The notes: generated by a model not told the origin, from the sequence alone. Shown: positions 53,519 to 63,395, numbered from the stretch's first letter. The stretch is 64,000 nucleotides of DNA from Nitrospira sp. (GCA_024760505.1 CP058931.1:2614001-2678000), one strand, 5' to 3'. Made by a program: numbers and translations.

Positions 53519-55008
53519 TCGAGGTTCAGACTCCAGTGTGAAACGGGTGCGCCCGTATGTGCGGCTCGCAGATAATCTTCGAGCATGTGCGTCAGAGCCG
53601 TGGAACGGTCATGCCCACGGCTCTCATACTGTTCCAACCGATGGACCTGCCAACGAGCGCCATTCATCCGGGCCTCCAAGCGACCCCTGATCACATTCAG
53701 CATGGTATGAATTTCTTCTTTCTCCACCCCGTGTTCCTCCAAGCCCTTCTCGGCCACGGGCAACAATTCCCCGGCAAGGTCACACACGGATATTTCGCGC
53801 AACCCATGCCCTGGCTGACCCGGCCATACTAACATGGCCCCCATCCCATATTCGGCAGCCCGATAGAAATTCCGGTGCGCATATTCAAACGGAAACTGAT
53901 GGAGGAGCTGGTCGATCTGCTGTCGCATGCCTAACGTCAGCCCTATCACAAACGCCGCATTGGCTGCCATGTCAATCGGGGTAGGTCCTGAGGGTAGGGA
54001 TCGGAATTCGACGCGGAAATGTCCACCGGCATTGGCATCATAGATTGCCCGATTCCACCGCCAGACGGTTCCCTGGTGCAGGCGTAATTCTTCGAGCTGT
54101 GGCAGTTGCCCTCGGCTGAGGCATTCCATGGGATCCTCCGCACTCATCACCGGCAACAAGGGGGAATGAAGCGCCACGGCTTCGGCAAATAACTCATACG
54201 CTCCTCGACGGACCCACCCATGGCCGAACGACACTCTGGCAGGGTGATGCCAGTCACCTTCCTGGGCTTTTCGACTGTCGATGGCTTGCTTGAACAAGGC
54301 CACGCGCGTTTCCTCCCACAGCCGATGCTGCAAAAATATGGGACTATTCGCACCGAGAGCCAGGGCGACGGGCGTGACCAGTTGCGCCGCATTAAAGACG
54401 TGAGCGAAATCCTGAGGGTTCACCCGAAGATGAATTTGAAAAGAGGTCGTGGCCCCTTCCAGCGTGACATCCGGACAGGTCACCGTTAAGGGCTCCGGTC
54501 CATTGATGTGTATTGCAAATGGACCTTCGCGCAACCGTCGAAGGCCGGCCGAGAGCGCACGATAGCGTGGGAGATCCGACATCACCGGCGAATCCAGTTC
54601 TTCGACGCAGAGGGTCGGCAGGATGCCAATCGGCGCAATGCGTCCTCCCCATTTATGCGCACAATATTCCAATGATTGAATGGCGTTCGCTAATTGCGCC
54701 CGGACATGGGAAAAGGGATGGCCCGCTAAGGCGACGGGAGACAAATTATATTCCAAATTAAACCGGTCTAACTCGAGTTGGAGGTGTGCATCATGCGCGC
54801 AATTCAGAAGGGTGCGATTAATGGGATAAGCCCGGCCTTCGCTATTGATAATCGAGAGTTCGAGTTCCGCCCCGACGGAGAGAGGGCCGACGCCAAACCC
54901 CGGTTGATCCACCACATGCTTCAGAGCTTTCAAGCTTTGGATCAGCCGTTGCCCGAACCGGGTAAAATCCTCTTCGTCAAACTGGTCGCGATCAATACAT
55001 AAACCCAT
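53515..55008 (-). CDS. Glutamate-cysteine ligase (GCS2)-like carboxylate-amine ligase
   Basis: This 497-residue protein matches the GCS2/YbdK-type family of ATP-dependent carboxylate-amine ligases: VGAELELSIINSEG near residue 46, then LDRFNLEYNLSP and HVRAQLANAIQSL near 82-115, and FRVEFRSLPSGPTPIDMAANA near 335-360. Members make gamma-glutamylcysteine or related amides. It is coupled to the aspartoacylase-like gene by a 4-base overlap. The substrate pair is unknown. Confidence 0.82.
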   Translation of the reverse strand: MGLCIDRDQFDEEDFTRFGQRLIQSLKALKHVVDQPGFGVGPLSVGAELELSIINSEGRAYPINRTLLNCAHDAHLQLELDRFNLEYNLSPVALAGHPFSHVRAQLANAIQSLEYCAHKWGGRIAPIGILPTLCVEELDSPVMSDLPRYRALSAGLRRLREGPFAIHINGPEPLTVTCPDVTLEGATTSFQIHLRVNPQDFAHVFNAAQLVTPVALALGANSPIFLQHRLWEETRVALFKQAIDSRKAQEGDWHHPARVSFGHGWVRRGAYELFAEAVALHSPLLPVMSAEDPMECLSRGQLPQLEELRLHQGTVWRWNRAIYDANAGGHFRVEFRSLPSGPTPIDMAANAAFVIGLTLGMRQQIDQLLHQFPFEYAHRNFYRAAEYGMGAMLVWPGQPGHGLREISVCDLAGELLPVAEKGLEEHGVEKEEIHTMLNVIRGRLEARMNGARWQVHRLEQYESRGHDRSTALTHMLEDYLRAAHTGAPVSHWSLNLE

Positions 55009-55238
55009 AGTAGTGTTTCATACCTGATTTTTCCGACAAGGTAAAGAATCCCGCCTGCCCGAACCGTGTTCCCTGTTCACGTGACGGTTGCGGGCTGTTA
55101 TGAATATTTCATTCATGAAATCAATAAATAGTTCCGAAATAGAGTCAGACAGGATTGCGTGAAGTCGCGCAGTGAGGTCTGCCAGTCGTCCGTCGTGAAA
55201 ACAGGAGCCGGTAGAACAATGAAAAGGAGAACGGAAAA

Positions 55239-55913
55239 ATGAAGCCAATATTATGGTTGAGGAAATCGGCTGGTGCCATTTTCGTCCTCCTGTGTGGAAT
55301 CGGCATTGCCTACGGGATGGATCACAGCAGGACGCCTCTAGTGAAAATACGGGCATCCCCGGCGCGGGATGTCGCACCAAGCATTGTGAGCTTGAGGGTG
55401 TCTACGGATTCGGTCCCTGAAGTGAAACTGATAGCCTGGGATTACGACGGAGATGGAAGGTTTGACGCGGAGGGGCCTCACCTACATTCTCAGACCGTCA
55501 CGTTCTCACATGCCGGCCACTTTTCCCCACGGGTGATTGTCACCAATACACAGGGTCAAACCTTTGAAGCGACGGCTGACGTGGTGGTAGAGAATCCGGA
55601 AGATCTCCAGGCTGCCCTTAATGCCCGGTGGCAAGGCATGCTGGGGGCCTTGGCGAAGCAGGATATTGACGGGGCTGTCGCGTTTGTGGCTATCAGAAGG
55701 CGTGATGCCATGCGACATGATTGGACCGTGCTGGCCGATCATTTAGGACAGATTGCCAATCTTTTTTCCGTTCCCCTTCAACTCACAGATGGGCAAGGAT
55801 TTCGAGTGGTGGCCAAATCAGCGAACCCACTGCCTATGGGGGAAATACAATTTCCGTTAGAGGTGGAGTTTGTGTGGGAAGCGGATCGGCAATGGTATAT
55901 CAAAAATTTTTAG
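55239..55913 (+). CDS. Exported PKD-like protein with new C-terminal domain
   Basis: This 224-residue protein has a signal peptide (residues 1-28), a PKD-like immunoglobulin domain (about 33-125, containing WDYDGDGRFDAEG) and a C-terminal domain (127-224). The C-terminal part contains DIDGAVAFVAIRRRDAMRHD and WTVLADHLGQIANLFSVPL and closes WYIKNF. The pattern is NTF2-like, which I infer only. The same pair of domains ends the 1163-residue protein at 59963, so they are paralogues. AAGGAG precedes ATG 55239. No catalytic motif is seen. Confidence 0.7.
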   Translation: MKPILWLRKSAGAIFVLLCGIGIAYGMDHSRTPLVKIRASPARDVAPSIVSLRVSTDSVPEVKLIAWDYDGDGRFDAEGPHLHSQTVTFSHAGHFSPRVIVTNTQGQTFEATADVVVENPEDLQAALNARWQGMLGALAKQDIDGAVAFVAIRRRDAMRHDWTVLADHLGQIANLFSVPLQLTDGQGFRVVAKSANPLPMGEIQFPLEVEFVWEADRQWYIKNF

Positions 55914-56471
55914 AATAAAAAAAGCCAATGTTATCCAGCACCAGTCAAACCTTTCATAAATGAGGGTTTTCATTAGAGAGCCTTGCCATCAATCATGCAG
56001 CTGTGCTTCTCAATCCATCATTGGCACGGGGTTCCAATCTGTGTTTTCTGATCATAACGGGGATTCCCTTCTAATCACTTTATGATTCCCATTGTGCTGT
56101 GAGATTCACAGCGAATGTTTGAGGGATAGCCATTCAAGCTATCTGCTTCTGATCTTCCCCCAAAAAAAAGTCCAAATCACTCGCATGTCTCTGTCGGGAA
56201 GGTGACAGTCATTCCGATTAGAGTCGACGGGATGGAACCGCTAATTCAACGGACTTGGCTTTACCTCATATGCAGTCGGAAAAAATGACCTATGGCTAAG
56301 GGCAAACGTTCCTTCTTGAACCAAACTAGGTTCGACCTTTTTCCATAATTGCTTCCCCTACAACGGGGTATAGGCCCTTTTCCGGTTTCCTCTCATACTG
56401 CCCGAGCTTTCACTCCTAAAAAATCTCTTGTGAATAATCATGGGTACTTAGCAAAGAGGGGAATACCTTCG
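55914..56471. other. Intergenic spacer, no gene seen
   Basis: About 560 bases separate the two paralogous genes. Open frames here lack ribosome binding sites and known products. The promoter of the 56472 gene presumably lies near the end. Confidence 0.5.
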
Positions 56472-59400
56472 ATGACATGGAGTTGGACAAAAAATTTTCG
56501 GATACAGACTAGTTCCACATGGATTGTTGTCGCGATCCTAATTCTTCTAAGTGTGCCAGGAAAGGCCAAGGCGGTAAATGATTTTGTGGTGTTAGGGAAT
56601 GAGGGGGTTTGGGTACGGCAGGGAAGTACAATTCTCAGCGGTGATGTTGGGGCAAATCAGGCGAGTATAGGTCCCTATCTGAACGGTGAGCAAGAAATGA
56701 CCATCGGTCATGACGTTGTGGTTCAAAACAGTCATAGCCAGATACTAGGGGATACCGTCAGACTGAAGAGTGGATCTCAGATTCATAATCTTATGGTCAA
56801 TACGCTCTTAGGACCGGGGCAGATTCTAGGGACCATGACGACACCAGTCAGGCTCCCACTTGTTTCCGAGATGCCGCCTGTCCCACTGGTTCATCCTGGA
56901 TCGCAGGACATTGATATTCCGGCGGGAGGAGCCCTTACACTCCAGGCTGGACGCTATGGCCGGCTCAAAGCCAGGCCTGGTGCCATTGTCACCCTTTCAG
57001 GCGGCCTTTACCACTTCCAGGAATGGGATATTCGTGAAGATGCCCAAGTTCTGGCGACTAAGGCCGTCGAGATTCGCGTGAAGGGCCAGATCGATACTCG
57101 CAGACATACGGTTGTAGGGCCAGCTCCGGATGCAGCAACTCTGACTGCGGCTGATATCCTTATCATTGGGATTGGGATTAATGGAACAACAGGTGTAATC
57201 GATGACACCCCAGAAGCGGTGAAGTTTGGGGAAGGCAGCAAGGTGCGCGCGAAGGTCTATGCTCCGAACGGTCTTTTGCGGTTCAGAGCCGAAGGCAGGG
57301 CGGTCGGCGCGTTTGTGGGTAAGTGGGTTCGCATGGGAAATCACTCCACAATCGCGTTGGAAGGAGGTTTCGGGTTGGGGCAGGGGGGAAATACTTTACC
57401 AGTGGCTCAGGCAGGACCTGACCAGACTGTGCAGGTTGGCATGAAAGTGCAGCTTGATGGCGCCGATTCAACCGATGTGGATGGGAATCTTTTGACGTAT
57501 AGGTGGACAATACTTTCACAACCCCCAGGGAGTAACGCTTCGCTTTCCGATATTACGGGCATCATGCCTACTCTGGTGATAGATATTCCAGGAATCTACA
57601 CACTTCAACTCATTGTGAATGATGGAACAGTCGATAGTGATCCCGATACGGTGACGATAACAACCATCAATTCCCCACCTGTGGCCGGAGCCGGACAGGA
57701 TCAAACCGTGTTTGTCACACAATCGGTCCTCTTAAATGGGAGCGATTCCCATGATGTAGATGGTGACGCGCTGAGTTTTCATTGGTCCTTTGTGAGCATT
57801 CCTGGTGGAAGCGGGGCCACCCTATCCAATCCAACTTCGTCTACGCCCGATTTCCTTGTTGATCTGGCAGGGACCTATCAGGTGCAACTGATTGTGAACG
57901 ATGGGCAAGAAGACAGCCCGCCGGACATAATCCTGATCAATACCCAAAATTCCAAGCCGATGGCTCATGTGGGGCAGGATCAGACGGTTCCGGTAGGAAG
58001 TATCGTCACCTTAACTGGAACAGGCTCACATGATGTGGATCGCGATTCGTTGATCTTTCAATGGGCACTTATTGCCAAACCGACAGGGAGTACGGCAACC
58101 CTTTCAAACCCAACTTCTATTCAACCGACATTTGGTGCAGATCTGGTGGGATTATATGTGGCTCAGCTGATCGTCAACGATGGTATGGAAAATAGTGACC
58201 CCGTTACTGTGACCATTACAGCAGGTAACGCCCCGCCCGTGGCCAATGCGGGACAAGATCAACACGTTCCAGTATTTTCATTAGTCACTTTAAATGGAAG
58301 CGGTTCCCATGATGCTGATGGCGATGCCTTAAGCTTCCAATGGTCCTTGGAGAGTCGGCCTCAAGGGAGTTCCGCGACTCTTTTAAATCCTACCTTCGCG
58401 CAGCCCGCCATAATTCCAGATATTCCTGGAATCTATGTCGTAACAGTCGTGGTTTCAGATGGAAAGGCTTCGAGCGATCCCGATACAGTGGCCATCGTTG
58501 TCCCTGCCCCCACACCTTCGGGATTGCCGGCCTTGTTGATTACCAGCCCTTCTGAAGGAAGTGTGGTGGGGGTGAGTCCTATTACGGTCACTGGATTCGT
58601 TAATGATCCCAATGCTTCCGTCACGGTCAATGGAATTTCCGCGACGGTCACGGGTGGAGTGTTTCTTGCCGATGGCGTTGTCTTACAGGAAGGCGGTAAT
58701 ACTCTGATTGTCAGGGGGGTGGATGGAGCTGGGCATACCAATAGCGTGAATCTTGGTGTCACCCTTTCCGCTACACCGACAAATCTCACACCCATCTGGG
58801 GGCCAGTGGCATGGGTCAAACACGCCACGGACCAGGAAACTTTCAGCGCAAAATTTTCAAATTGCGAACCGGCGGCCCACTATCAGTTAGTCATGATCAA
58901 TGGTACCTCGGGAGGGGCAAATCGGGTGACCCAGGGGACTGTCCTGCTGAATGGGATTGAAGTGATCAGTGCTCAAAATTTCACAGCAGCCCACAGTCAG
59001 ATTACCCAGCCTATCGTGGTGCAAGCGCGGAATAATCTTGAGGTGCGAGTAATGGGTCCGCTCGGCGCCCAAGTGCAGGCCTTTATCGCCTGTACTGCTA
59101 ATTGTTTGGCTGTGACCATTGACGCTCCGCTGGCCAATGCTACGATTAATCAATCAACCATGCTGGTAAAAGGAACGGTCATGACCAGCGGTTCAAGCCC
59201 GGTAGGGGTGGTCGTCAATGAACAAGGGGCCAAAGTCTTCGGTTCGATTTACGCGGTCGATCAAGTGCCTGTCCGTGAGGCTACGGGAACTCTCGGACCT
59301 ACCACTGTCGTCGTGGCAGCTACTAATGCTTGCGGCCAGCGGGCCTCTTCCACCATGCAAGTGCATACTACCGACGTGTTGACCACCCAGGTGCAGTTAA

Positions 59401-59963
59401 GAGTATCGCCGGATCGAGATGTGGCTCCCAGCCAGGTCACTCTCCGGGCTTCTATTGATATCGATCAACCAGTGGCCAACATTCAATGGGACTATCAGGG
59501 CGATGGCGCCATCGACGCCCAGGGATCGGACCTCTTGGAGCAAACCGTCACTTTCACCCAGTCAGGGTTGTATCTGCCCAAAGTAAGTGTGACGGATGCT
59601 ATGGGAATCAGATTTGACGCCACGGCAGTAGTCCAGGTGTTGGATCCAGTGGCCTTTGAAATTATGCTCAATGCCGAATGGTCGGGCATGATGGGGGCGC
59701 TTGCGCAAGGCGATATTGAACAGGCCTTGTCGCATATCCTAATCCGAAAGCGGGAGGTCATGCGCCATGATTGGACGGTGTTGAAGGATCATCTAGGTGA
59801 ATTGGCGAATGCCTTTAATGTGCCACTCCATCTCACTGATGGCCGTGGTCGACGCGTGATCGGGGCATCTGCAACCCCACTAGCCCTGGGAGAGATTCAA
59901 TACCCCTTGGATGTGGAATTTGTTTTAGATATTGACGGCCAATGGCGCATCCGAAACTATTAA
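56472..59963 (+). CDS. Large secreted multidomain protein with PKD-like repeats
   Basis: This 1163-residue protein has a signal peptide (residues 14-35). Residues 38-300 look like a right-handed beta-helix with short G-x-x-x-L repeats (GDDV-like turns, VLGNEGVWVR at the start). Then come four PKD/REJ-like immunoglobulin units of about 92 residues, each opening AGPDQTVQVG or AGQDQ-like and containing DVDGD. A bacterial Ig-like domain follows (about 710-790). The last 190 residues repeat the PKD plus NTF2-like pair of the 55239 protein. I start it at ATG 56472, after GAGGGG; an upstream ATG would add 41 atypical residues. It is probably an extracellular adhesin or matrix protein. Confidence 0.8.
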   Translation: MTWSWTKNFRIQTSSTWIVVAILILLSVPGKAKAVNDFVVLGNEGVWVRQGSTILSGDVGANQASIGPYLNGEQEMTIGHDVVVQNSHSQILGDTVRLKSGSQIHNLMVNTLLGPGQILGTMTTPVRLPLVSEMPPVPLVHPGSQDIDIPAGGALTLQAGRYGRLKARPGAIVTLSGGLYHFQEWDIREDAQVLATKAVEIRVKGQIDTRRHTVVGPAPDAATLTAADILIIGIGINGTTGVIDDTPEAVKFGEGSKVRAKVYAPNGLLRFRAEGRAVGAFVGKWVRMGNHSTIALEGGFGLGQGGNTLPVAQAGPDQTVQVGMKVQLDGADSTDVDGNLLTYRWTILSQPPGSNASLSDITGIMPTLVIDIPGIYTLQLIVNDGTVDSDPDTVTITTINSPPVAGAGQDQTVFVTQSVLLNGSDSHDVDGDALSFHWSFVSIPGGSGATLSNPTSSTPDFLVDLAGTYQVQLIVNDGQEDSPPDIILINTQNSKPMAHVGQDQTVPVGSIVTLTGTGSHDVDRDSLIFQWALIAKPTGSTATLSNPTSIQPTFGADLVGLYVAQLIVNDGMENSDPVTVTITAGNAPPVANAGQDQHVPVFSLVTLNGSGSHDADGDALSFQWSLESRPQGSSATLLNPTFAQPAIIPDIPGIYVVTVVVSDGKASSDPDTVAIVVPAPTPSGLPALLITSPSEGSVVGVSPITVTGFVNDPNASVTVNGISATVTGGVFLADGVVLQEGGNTLIVRGVDGAGHTNSVNLGVTLSATPTNLTPIWGPVAWVKHATDQETFSAKFSNCEPAAHYQLVMINGTSGGANRVTQGTVLLNGIEVISAQNFTAAHSQITQPIVVQARNNLEVRVMGPLGAQVQAFIACTANCLAVTIDAPLANATINQSTMLVKGTVMTSGSSPVGVVVNEQGAKVFGSIYAVDQVPVREATGTLGPTTVVVAATNACGQRASSTMQVHTTDVLTTQVQLRVSPDRDVAPSQVTLRASIDIDQPVANIQWDYQGDGAIDAQGSDLLEQTVTFTQSGLYLPKVSVTDAMGIRFDATAVVQVLDPVAFEIMLNAEWSGMMGALAQGDIEQALSHILIRKREVMRHDWTVLKDHLGELANAFNVPLHLTDGRGRRVIGASATPLALGEIQYPLDVEFVLDIDGQWRIRNY

Positions 59964-60009
59964 GCTTACTGAGGGTAGAAGCTGTTCATATGAAAAAGAG
60001 GGGAGCCTT

Positions 60010-60342
60010 ATGACTGCATTGTTGTCTAAGTACAAACGAGCAACCATTTATGCAATGGTTGGAGCGGTCTTTCATGTCTTAGTTGTCGTACTTCCTTCAC
60101 TTATTACTGGTGGAAAAGTGAAATTTATTGGTTACTTATTTCTATTTTTTGATTTTCCCTTATTCTTTGTTGGGTTATTTATCCCGGAATCACTTCGAAT
60201 TATTTTCGATTGGATGAGTGAAACCACTTGGCTTTCATTGATAGGAACATGCATGTATGCATTAGGGGGGTGGTCTATTGGACGGGCTAGGGATAGAAAT
60301 CTGCAAAGGTATAAAAAAAGCGGGGTTGCGAACATTGTTTGA
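60010..60342 (+). CDS. Small membrane protein
   Basis: This 110-residue protein has about three membrane segments (residues 12-32, 40-60 and 74-92) and a basic C-terminus. GAGGGGAG lies seven bases before ATG 60010, which I prefer to an earlier in-frame ATG at 59932 that would overlap the upstream gene. I recognise no family. It sits between the PKD protein and the phospholipase-like gene, in the same direction. Confidence 0.6.
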   Translation: MTALLSKYKRATIYAMVGAVFHVLVVVLPSLITGGKVKFIGYLFLFFDFPLFFVGLFIPESLRIIFDWMSETTWLSLIGTCMYALGGWSIGRARDRNLQRYKKSGVANIV

Positions 60343-60420
60343 AAATATGATTTTTGGGGAAGCTAATTAGAGACCTAAAAAAGATATTGGATTTCATTCC
60401 CACTATTGGAGATTCTGCAT

Positions 60421-61992
60421 ATGCCTAAAACATTTTTTTTCAAAAGATATTTTATAAATAATGAGACATGTTTGTTTAACCCCTTATTCAATGAAAAATG
60501 GTTGTTTTTGTCTTCTTCTCATTTCATGTTTTCAAAATGGGTTGTTTTATTCTGGACCATAGTCGGTGGGGTAATTTTCCCTTTGGCCAGTGGTTGGGCT
60601 TGGGAAGTAAATACCCACAAAGAAATCACGAAGGAGGCAATTACAGTTGTAGAAGCTCATCTCAGCACACATCTTATCGATAATTTGGGTTTAGAAGGTG
60701 GATTAAATGCATCTCTTCCTGGTGGGACACCTATTACCCTAATGCAACAAGGAAGTAATGACGAAGATAATGGAATAAGATTTTTTAGACACTTTCATGA
60801 TCCCATTTCTAATGCTGGATTAGCACATTTTGATTCCGCCATCGATTGGTCTCTTCGATCAATTGGAAATCAAGGTGGTGATGCCTACTCCTGGAATGAT
60901 GCACGTGAATATTTCTTCAAAGCATTGACTTCTCCTACTAAGGCCGAACGGGATCAAAATTGGAGTAATACCTTCAGGGCTTTGGGCCAGGTGATGCATT
61001 TGCTGCAGGACTCGGCCAATCCTTCCCATGTTCGTGATGATCCGCATCCCTTCGATGACGGCTTGCATGACTATATGGAAAGAAAAAGCGTTGATTCTTA
61101 TATCGGTGGGGGCATTTTCAGATCCAATCCTTCTATGTTGGAACAAATTGGTGCTACTCGTGCTGAACCGTTTTCGAACCTCTTTGATCGCAATGTGTAT
61201 TCTGGGTCAAATCCAAAGGTCACACTAGGCACAGACATAGGTGTAACGGAATATACCAATGCCAATTTTTTTACCGATGACACGATTCCCGGGCAGGGAA
61301 GTATCTTTAATGCCGAAATTACATACCCTGCGGTCACCGAATTGGTCCCGGCCCCCATCCCTTCTCCTTATCTGACCCTTCCTCGATTAGGAAGCGCTGC
61401 ATTCTCCGGGGCTCGGACAGCCAAACTTACAGGAAATCAGGCTGTAGCTAAATTTTTACTGACCAACACAAATTTGGATCTGTTAGGCCAACTAAAGTTG
61501 GATGATGCGGTCTATGAAGCCCAGGCCCAAAACCTTATCCCCCGCGCGGTGGGCTATTCTGCGGCTGTCCTTGATTACTTCTTTCGGGGCAATATTCCTC
61601 TCCATAAAGATAAAGATGCCTATGAGTATTTTATTGCTCGTCATTATGTTGGCGGGCCCTTGGATGAGGAGGGATATCTAGATATAAATTTTGATATTCC
61701 TCGAGATGTGGCTTTCGAAGGAAGCACTTACTTGTATATTGACTTGCCGGGTGGACAACGAATTTTGGGAAGTGAATCCTTTTGGGATGAGTACTACCGT
61801 CCCTTTATTTTCACTTATCCAAATGGAGCCATCAACTTTTCACTTTTTACATCCATTCCTCGGGACCAGCTAGACCAGTCGTTTCGGTGGACGATTGTTT
61901 GGGAGGGAAAAGGAGGGCCAGGAGCGCAAGAACCCCGAATTATAATTGGGCAAACCGGCATGGCTACATGGAAAGAAATATGTGTGTGTTAA
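60421..61992 (+). CDS. Zinc-dependent phospholipase C/S1-P1 nuclease-like exported protein
   Basis: This 523-residue protein has a membrane/signal segment (about 36-60, ending ASGWAWEVN) and then the all-helical zinc phospholipase C/P1 nuclease fold. Ligand motifs are W-x-x-x-x-H (WEVNTHKEI), FRHFHDP near residue 124 and ALGQVMHLLQDSANPSH near 190-206. Members hydrolyse phospholipids or single-stranded nucleic acids and bind three zinc ions. The residues after 270 form a beta-rich extension of about 250 residues beyond the usual core. I start it at ATG 60421 because GGAG lies nine bases upstream; ATG 60526 is an alternative. Confidence 0.78.
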   Translation: MPKTFFFKRYFINNETCLFNPLFNEKWLFLSSSHFMFSKWVVLFWTIVGGVIFPLASGWAWEVNTHKEITKEAITVVEAHLSTHLIDNLGLEGGLNASLPGGTPITLMQQGSNDEDNGIRFFRHFHDPISNAGLAHFDSAIDWSLRSIGNQGGDAYSWNDAREYFFKALTSPTKAERDQNWSNTFRALGQVMHLLQDSANPSHVRDDPHPFDDGLHDYMERKSVDSYIGGGIFRSNPSMLEQIGATRAEPFSNLFDRNVYSGSNPKVTLGTDIGVTEYTNANFFTDDTIPGQGSIFNAEITYPAVTELVPAPIPSPYLTLPRLGSAAFSGARTAKLTGNQAVAKFLLTNTNLDLLGQLKLDDAVYEAQAQNLIPRAVGYSAAVLDYFFRGNIPLHKDKDAYEYFIARHYVGGPLDEEGYLDINFDIPRDVAFEGSTYLYIDLPGGQRILGSESFWDEYYRPFIFTYPNGAINFSLFTSIPRDQLDQSFRWTIVWEGKGGPGAQEPRIIIGQTGMATWKEICVC

Positions 61993-62799
61993 AGGGAAGC
62001 TGTCTATCCCAACCACTGCGAATGTTTCTATCCGCTGATGACGTCTCGAAAGACAATGAATGGCGTCGAAGTCGGGATCGTGCCATAAATCGCGAAACAG
62101 GTGAAGAGTTACTTGTCTACCTCTAAGAGGAAGGGTTTGTGTGGGAAGCGGATCATCTATGATATATAAGAAATTTTGTGAACATGGATTTTTTCTCAGT
62201 TCCTTTCCTGCCCAACAATGAATTCTCGAATCCTGTATTCGAAGATCTCGACACTTACAGGCAATTTGAAAAATATGCCAACCAGTGCCCGAGAAAATTT
62301 GCATTCTTCCTCCCCCACCCCACCTCCATTCCCCCGAATTCACCGCATAGCCAGAGGTGGAAACGGTATCGCTCACCCATTAAGTCCTCGGCGCCTTCGT
62401 CAGGCGGCGAAAGGACATCGGAGTGATCATGTACCGAAATCGAGCAGCAGGAATAGAAAAAATTAACCCATCCTGCTACCCACGGAAAAGCCAGAAGAAC
62501 CAAATTGGTTCATTCGACTTTTACATCGGTCACGCGAACCGAATAAAAGTTAAGATAGCCGCAGTGGAATAACGGGAACTCTTCCTGATGAGGCTTTTGG
62601 GGGAAACACTGAGGAACGGGCATTCAGGGCAACGAGAAAGGCAGCCTCCTCAGCCCACTGGGTCGTAATCGATTCCATTTTGGTTTGGCAATCAAATCCC
62701 TGCTTTACAAGGTAACCCCTTTGACTCACAGGAATATTACCCACCAAGGACATGTTGTGTAGCATGATGCGTAGATCGTTGTGGGAAAGGAAGAAGACT
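61993..62799. other. Intergenic region with only relics
   Basis: This region of about 800 bases holds no convincing gene. Frames on both strands lack ribosome binding sites. The only recognised element is the displaced tail at 62128-62178. Stretches rich in short palindromes around 62080-62130 suggest repeat decay. Confidence 0.45.
62128..62178 (+). pseudogene. Displaced 3' end of the 55239-type gene
   Basis: This segment shares a 20-base exact match (62136-62155) with bases 55869-55888, and about 40 of 53 positions overall with the end of the 55239 gene. It corresponds to the codons EFVWEADRQWYIKNF. It lacks the rest of the gene. The orientation is the same as the source gene. Confidence 0.7.
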
Positions 62800-63000
62800 A
62801 TGCCAACAAATTTTGCACTTGATGATAAACTTGTTCAAGAAGTGCAACGTCTAGGAGGGCATTCCACTAAACGAGCTGCTGTCAATGCAGCACTCCGAGA
62901 ATATGTCACCCGCCGGAAGCAGAAAAACGTCCTTGAGATATTCGGAACCCTGGAATGGGACCCCAAATATGATTACAAGACGGCACGAAAACGGAAATGA
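62800..63000 (+). CDS. vapB: VapB-type antitoxin
   Basis: This 66-residue protein opens MPTNFALDDKLVQEVQRLGG, then TKRAAVNAALREYVTRRKQK, a ribbon-helix-helix pattern common in VapB proteins. I start it at ATG 62800 after GGAAGAAG; an in-frame ATG at 62752 adds 16 residues without support. Its stop overlaps the start of vapC by ATGA. It should repress the operon and neutralise VapC. Confidence 0.85.
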   Translation: MPTNFALDDKLVQEVQRLGGHSTKRAAVNAALREYVTRRKQKNVLEIFGTLEWDPKYDYKTARKRK

Positions 63001-63395
63001 CTGTCTTAGTCGATACGTCCGTATGGTCTCTCGCCCTTCGGGAAGATGACCCGGCAGACCACCCCGCAGTCAAAAAATTACAAAGCTTCCTGTTAGACAC
63101 ACAAAACATTGTCCTTATTGGGATTATTTTGCAGGAAATTCTCCAAGGCTTTAAACATGAAGGGACCTTTACCAAAGTTATCACCTATCTGGATGCCTTT
63201 CCCCTGCTCTCCTTAAATCGTAGTGACTTTGTTGCGGCAGCCAAACTTCGCCGCCAGGCCGCAGCACAAGGGTTGACCCTCTCCACCCCTGATTGCCAAA
63301 TCGCCGCAGCCGCCATCCAACACGACTGCACCCTCCTAACCACCGACAAAGATTTTTCGAATCTTGCTCAATTGGTGCCCCTGCAATTGGTCTAG
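62997..63395 (+). CDS. vapC: VapC-type PIN-domain ribonuclease toxin
   Basis: This 132-residue PIN-domain protein has the acidic residues expected of VapC: D6 (VDTSVW), E47 (LQEILQG), D99 (STPDCQIAAAA) and D117/D119 near DKDF. These hold magnesium for RNA cleavage, usually of tRNA or rRNA. Its ATG overlaps the vapB stop. The pair follows a region containing a displaced gene tail, like the other small modules in the window. Confidence 0.92.
   Translation: MTVLVDTSVWSLALREDDPADHPAVKKLQSFLLDTQNIVLIGIILQEILQGFKHEGTFTKVITYLDAFPLLSLNRSDFVAAAKLRRQAAAQGLTLSTPDCQIAAAAIQHDCTLLTTDKDFSNLAQLVPLQLV

Noticed and set aside
60100..60335. Minus-strand frame over the small membrane protein
   Set aside because: Shadow of the plus-strand gene at 60010, which has a ribosome binding site.
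62550..62765. Minus-strand frame of 71 codons before VapBC
   Set aside because: No ribosome binding site or known motif; the region contains relics only.
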